This document shows, one piece after another, positions 55,593 to 58,273 of a stretch of DNA of 58,273 bases. The notes below the pieces were generated by a model, which saw nothing but the letters and a program-made list of their open reading frames with translations, made no database searches and was not told the origin of the DNA. The translations under genes were made by a program, and so were the position numbers. Position 1 is the first letter of the stretch, and every line of letters starts with the position of its first letter. This DNA is from a virus, in IMG/VR virus record IMGVR_UViG_3300029309_000040, positions 1 through 58,273 of that record; one strand, written 5' to 3'.

Positions 55593-58273
55593 ATGGCAAA
55601 CGATCGTGTGCGGAAACGAGTAGCTCGGCTATTAAAAAAGCACGGGCTCAAAGGCGTGAATAAGCCGAAGCGAACACCGCAGCACCCCAAAAAGTCACAT
55701 ATAGTATTAGCTAAAGAAGGGGATAAAGTAAAGCTGATACGCTACGGCGAGCAAGGGGCTAGCACAGCAGGGAAACCGAAAGCAGGGGAGAGCGCACGGA
55801 TGAAGGCCAAGCGCAAAAGCTTCAAGGCCCGACACCGACGCAACATAGCCAAGGGGAAGATGAGTGCTGCATACTGGGCCAATAAAACTAAATGGTTCTT
55901 GCTCCTCCCCATTTTGTCTCTGCAGGCGCAAAGCTGGGTAAACGTAAACTTCGTTTCTGATCAGTACGCTGACGAAAGCTCATGGGAGATACTGTCTGAC
56001 ACCAACGTTGTCGCTTCGGGGGTGGCAGAAGAAGTTCTAGTAACCCTACCCCCTGGACAGTATACGTTCGTAGCATACGATGAGTTTGGTGACGGGATAT
56101 GCTGCCAATACGGGGAGGGGTTCTTTACCCTAACTAACGGATGTGGGCTAGACATAGGGGTGTATGACTTCGCCTCTGCTCAAATGGAAATCCCGTTTAA
56201 CCTGCTCCCTTGCCCCCCACCAGTTGTTGGGTGCATGGATGAAGAGGCCAGCAATTACGACCCCTTGGCCGTTATTGATGACTACTGTCTTTACAGCGTA
56301 AGGTTTCGGCTAGACTTAAACGGGCCACACCCAGAAGGTATCGTAACACCAGAGGTGAACACAAGCTGGTATGGGTGGTGCGGTAGCTGCAATCAAATGC
56401 AAGACCTAGACGGGGACGGGATATGGGAGGTTACCATTGACTTCCCGCTAGGCGATTACCTATGGAAGTTTTCAGCAGATGATTGGGGGTATCAAGAAAT
56501 GCCAGCGGGAGTTCTAAACTCCCCGTGTTTTCTGTTTGATGAATGGGGGTTCGTAAACAGACCCTTAAACGTAGAGGGATCGCTGACCCTCCCTACCTTC
56601 TGTTGGGAGAGCTGCTTCCCTTGCGGTTCTATAGTTGGGTGTACTGACTCCACCGCCACAAACTACAACCCTTGGGCCAACTTCAATCAGGGGTGCAACG
56701 TAGTCGAGTCAGCTAATTGCGACATCACGCAAACAGAGGTTTCTGTAACTGTCATCCCCGACAACTACCCAGCAGAAACCAGTTGGGGCTTGGTGGACCT
56801 GACTTTAGGCGGGGTTATAGCCTCGATTAATACAGGGGACCTGTCTGGAGCCCCTGTGGGGATACCCCTCGTAACAAACACCTGCGTATCTATAGGGAGT
56901 GAAATACAAATCCTTGTGTTGGATTCGTATGGTGACGGAATGAATGGGTCTCAGTGGGGTGGCGAAGACGGGACGGTGATAGTAGAGGCTTGTGGTGAAG
57001 AAATCTGGTCACTCCCATCAGAAAACATAAACTTCGGTTACAGTTTAGAAGCTTCTTTCCCTGCCCCTGTATGCCAAACCATAGAGGATTTGGTGGGGTG
57101 TGGGGACCCAGATTACCTAGAGTACAACCCCGACGCCACGGTGTTTCTTGATTTGCTCTGCGAAACTCCAGTCGTATACGGATGTATAGACACGGCGTAT
57201 TATAACTACAGCCCAGAGGCTAACGTAGAGCAGCAGCCAGACTCTTGTTTTTACACGCTAACCCTTACTGACGGCGTTGGTGATGGATGGTTTGGTAGTT
57301 GGATTGGAGTAAAGCAAGGGGAGTGGATTTCCCCGCAGTACCAAATGGGGCCAGCAGATGGGGTGGAAGAAAGCTTTGAGCTATACCTCCCTTCTGACGA
57401 AGAGGTAGAGCTGTTCTTCTTCTCCACGCCGCAGTCTTTGTTTACTGTGGCTCAGTGCGGATTTATACTTGAGGGCCCAACGGGGGACACGCTCATTGAC
57501 GTGCCTCAGTGGAATATCATCCCCTTCCCATACACATACACAGCGACGACATACTGCGGCAACCTTTGCGAAGAGTATGTCTATGGGTGTATGGATACGA
57601 CGGCACAAAACTATGTCGCACTAGCCAACACCGCTGACAGCAGTTGCTACTATGCCGCTGGCTGCATGCAGGCTGGATATCTAGAGTACTACACTCAAGG
57701 GTATGAAGCAGATTATGATGATGGCTCTTGTTTAACGTTGGCTGTGTTTGGGTGCACAGAACCGACTGCGCTGAACTTTGATGAGGGGGCCAACGTGGAC
57801 AACGGTAGCTGCATCCCCGTGGTGGTGGGGTGTATGGATGTATCAGCTTACAACTACAGCGTCGAGGCTAATACCGAAGGGGAGTGCCTGTATGACGCAG
57901 GCTGCGCTACAGGTGCAGGCGTCCCATACTGGCTTAACGATTCTTGCTACGGGTGGGTGATTGAGGTGGACCCCTACTGCTGTGAAGCGGAGTGGGACGG
58001 GGGGTGTATCGGACTGTACGATTACTGTCAGCAGGGCTGGCCTACGGGTGTCACTGAATTAGCAGAGGAGGTTACTATCCGCCCGACGGTTGTAGAGCGT
58101 CATTTCTATGTGGACTCCCCATACCCGTTTGTGTTGACTGTCTTCGATGCTACAGGGAGGGAGGTGCTACGATCCTCAACCGCCATGCAAGACGCATCGC
58201 AGTGGCCTGTCGGTACGTATCACTTGATTGTGGTGTCTGACAATCGCATGTTCAAGCAAACCATCGTTAAGCT
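55593..58273 (+). CDS. Large secreted adhesin-like protein with T9SS type-A sorting domain, N-terminally fused to a small phage basic domain; runs through the contig end to 108
   Basis: 894 aa in the circular genome (859 codons to 58169, then 1-108). Residues 1-97 are a basic domain ending SFKARHRRNIAKGKMSAAYW then ANKTKW, matching a short stand-alone phage protein. WFLLLPILSLQAQS then looks like a signal peptide, so an internal ATG at 55860 (805 aa) would give a secretable form. The exported part has two domains with the YDEFGDGICC/DSYGDGMNG motif, a starch-binding-like domain (RLDLNGP...WYGWCG...DGDGIWEVTI), and about seven Cys repeats of the form GC-x-D-x-x-A-x-NY...GSC. It ends in a type-A T9SS CTD of about 75 residues (HFYVDS, VFDATGREVL, WPVGTYHL, QTIVKL). 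Known Bacteroidota biology makes this a surface-exported protein. Confidence 0.88.
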   Translation, partial: MANDRVRKRVARLLKKHGLKGVNKPKRTPQHPKKSHIVLAKEGDKVKLIRYGEQGASTAGKPKAGESARMKAKRKSFKARHRRNIAKGKMSAAYWANKTKWFLLLPILSLQAQSWVNVNFVSDQYADESSWEILSDTNVVASGVAEEVLVTLPPGQYTFVAYDEFGDGICCQYGEGFFTLTNGCGLDIGVYDFASAQMEIPFNLLPCPPPVVGCMDEEASNYDPLAVIDDYCLYSVRFRLDLNGPHPEGIVTPEVNTSWYGWCGSCNQMQDLDGDGIWEVTIDFPLGDYLWKFSADDWGYQEMPAGVLNSPCFLFDEWGFVNRPLNVEGSLTLPTFCWESCFPCGSIVGCTDSTATNYNPWANFNQGCNVVESANCDITQTEVSVTVIPDNYPAETSWGLVDLTLGGVIASINTGDLSGAPVGIPLVTNTCVSIGSEIQILVLDSYGDGMNGSQWGGEDGTVIVEACGEEIWSLPSENINFGYSLEASFPAPVCQTIEDLVGCGDPDYLEYNPDATVFLDLLCETPVVYGCIDTAYYNYSPEANVEQQPDSCFYTLTLTDGVGDGWFGSWIGVKQGEWISPQYQMGPADGVEESFELYLPSDEEVELFFFSTPQSLFTVAQCGFILEGPTGDTLIDVPQWNIIPFPYTYTATTYCGNLCEEYVYGCMDTTAQNYVALANTADSSCYYAAGCMQAGYLEYYTQGYEADYDDGSCLTLAVFGCTEPTALNFDEGANVDNGSCIPVVVGCMDVSAYNYSVEANTEGECLYDAGCATGAGVPYWLNDSCYGWVIEVDPYCCEAEWDGGCIGLYDYCQQGWPTGVTELAEEVTIRPTVVERHFYVDSPYPFVLTVFDATGREVLRSSTAMQDASQWPVGTYHLIVVSDNRMFKQTIVK
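58170..58273. repeat. Right copy of terminal direct repeat (circular contig overlap)
   Basis: Second copy of the 104-bp repeat. The open frame starting at 55593 is still open at the last base and finishes with its stop at 106-108 once the ends are joined. Confidence 0.93.

Noticed and set aside
1-58273. tRNA genes, CRISPR arrays, insertion sequences or integrase
   Set aside because: No cloverleaf-like segment, spaced repeats, transposase or tyrosine/serine recombinase motifs were noticed on reading; a tRNAscan or HMM run would be needed to exclude them fully.

Overview
The window is an essentially complete, circularly permuted genome of a tailed phage, most likely a podovirus of a marine Bacteroidota (Flavobacteriia-like) host. 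Bases 1-104 and 58170-58273 are the same sequence with one silent difference, so the unique genome is about 58,169 bp and the cut falls inside an 894-aa gene. Four things point to a Bacteroidota host. There are repeated promoter -7 boxes of the form TAnnTTTG. A BT4734-type primase domain is fused to a helicase. The TerL, portal, capsid, ring and muzzle proteins look crAss-like. Two secreted proteins end in type IX secretion system (T9SS) sorting domains. I see no integrase, tRNA, CRISPR, DNA polymerase or RNA polymerase gene.

Layout. (1) Rightward late unit, from about 37.85 kb through the contig ends to 25.33 kb. It starts with virion enzymes and ejected 'polyvalent' proteins (37.8-42.3 kb), then a YkuD-like lysis candidate, a GroES-like protein, a possible small terminase, a T9SS type-B protein, TerL (46.8 kb), portal (48.9 kb), tail fibre and receptor-binding genes (51.4-55.6 kb) and a T9SS type-A protein across the junction. 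It continues with a predicted outer-membrane beta-barrel, small basic glycine-rich proteins, decoration proteins, scaffold (4.8 kb), major capsid (6.0 kb), ring proteins (10.2-11.8 kb), a 1742-aa stabilisation/muzzle protein, internal virion proteins (18-24.9 kb) and a holin. (2) Leftward early unit, from 37.03 down to 25.56 kb. It holds many small overlapping genes, a cytosine methyltransferase, an excisionase-like HTH protein, a solo DnaA domain IV protein, an ERF/Rad52-like annealing protein, a RecE-like exonuclease, an SSB-tailed protein, primase-helicase and a resolvase. The units diverge at a G-run-rich noncoding region (37.06-37.84 kb) with DnaA-box-like sites and a candidate small RNA. 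They converge at 25.33-25.55 kb on a two-way terminator, a candidate small RNA and an 18-codon hydrophobic peptide.

How it works together. Early genes probably recruit the host replisome, since there is no phage polymerase, and supply priming/unwinding, recombination and junction resolution. Late genes build a podovirus with ejected internal proteins. The most unusual part is the pair of host-type T9SS substrates (type A and type B sorting domains) placed among morphogenesis genes, one of them overlapping a beta-barrel gene. This suggests a virus-encoded cell-surface programme that uses the host's T9SS. Two promoter classes can be read directly: late TAnnTTTG boxes that often end exactly 4 nt before the ATG (leaderless mRNA), and early TTG-N20-TAnnTT boxes, two of which share a long duplicated block and a CATCAATCAA leader.
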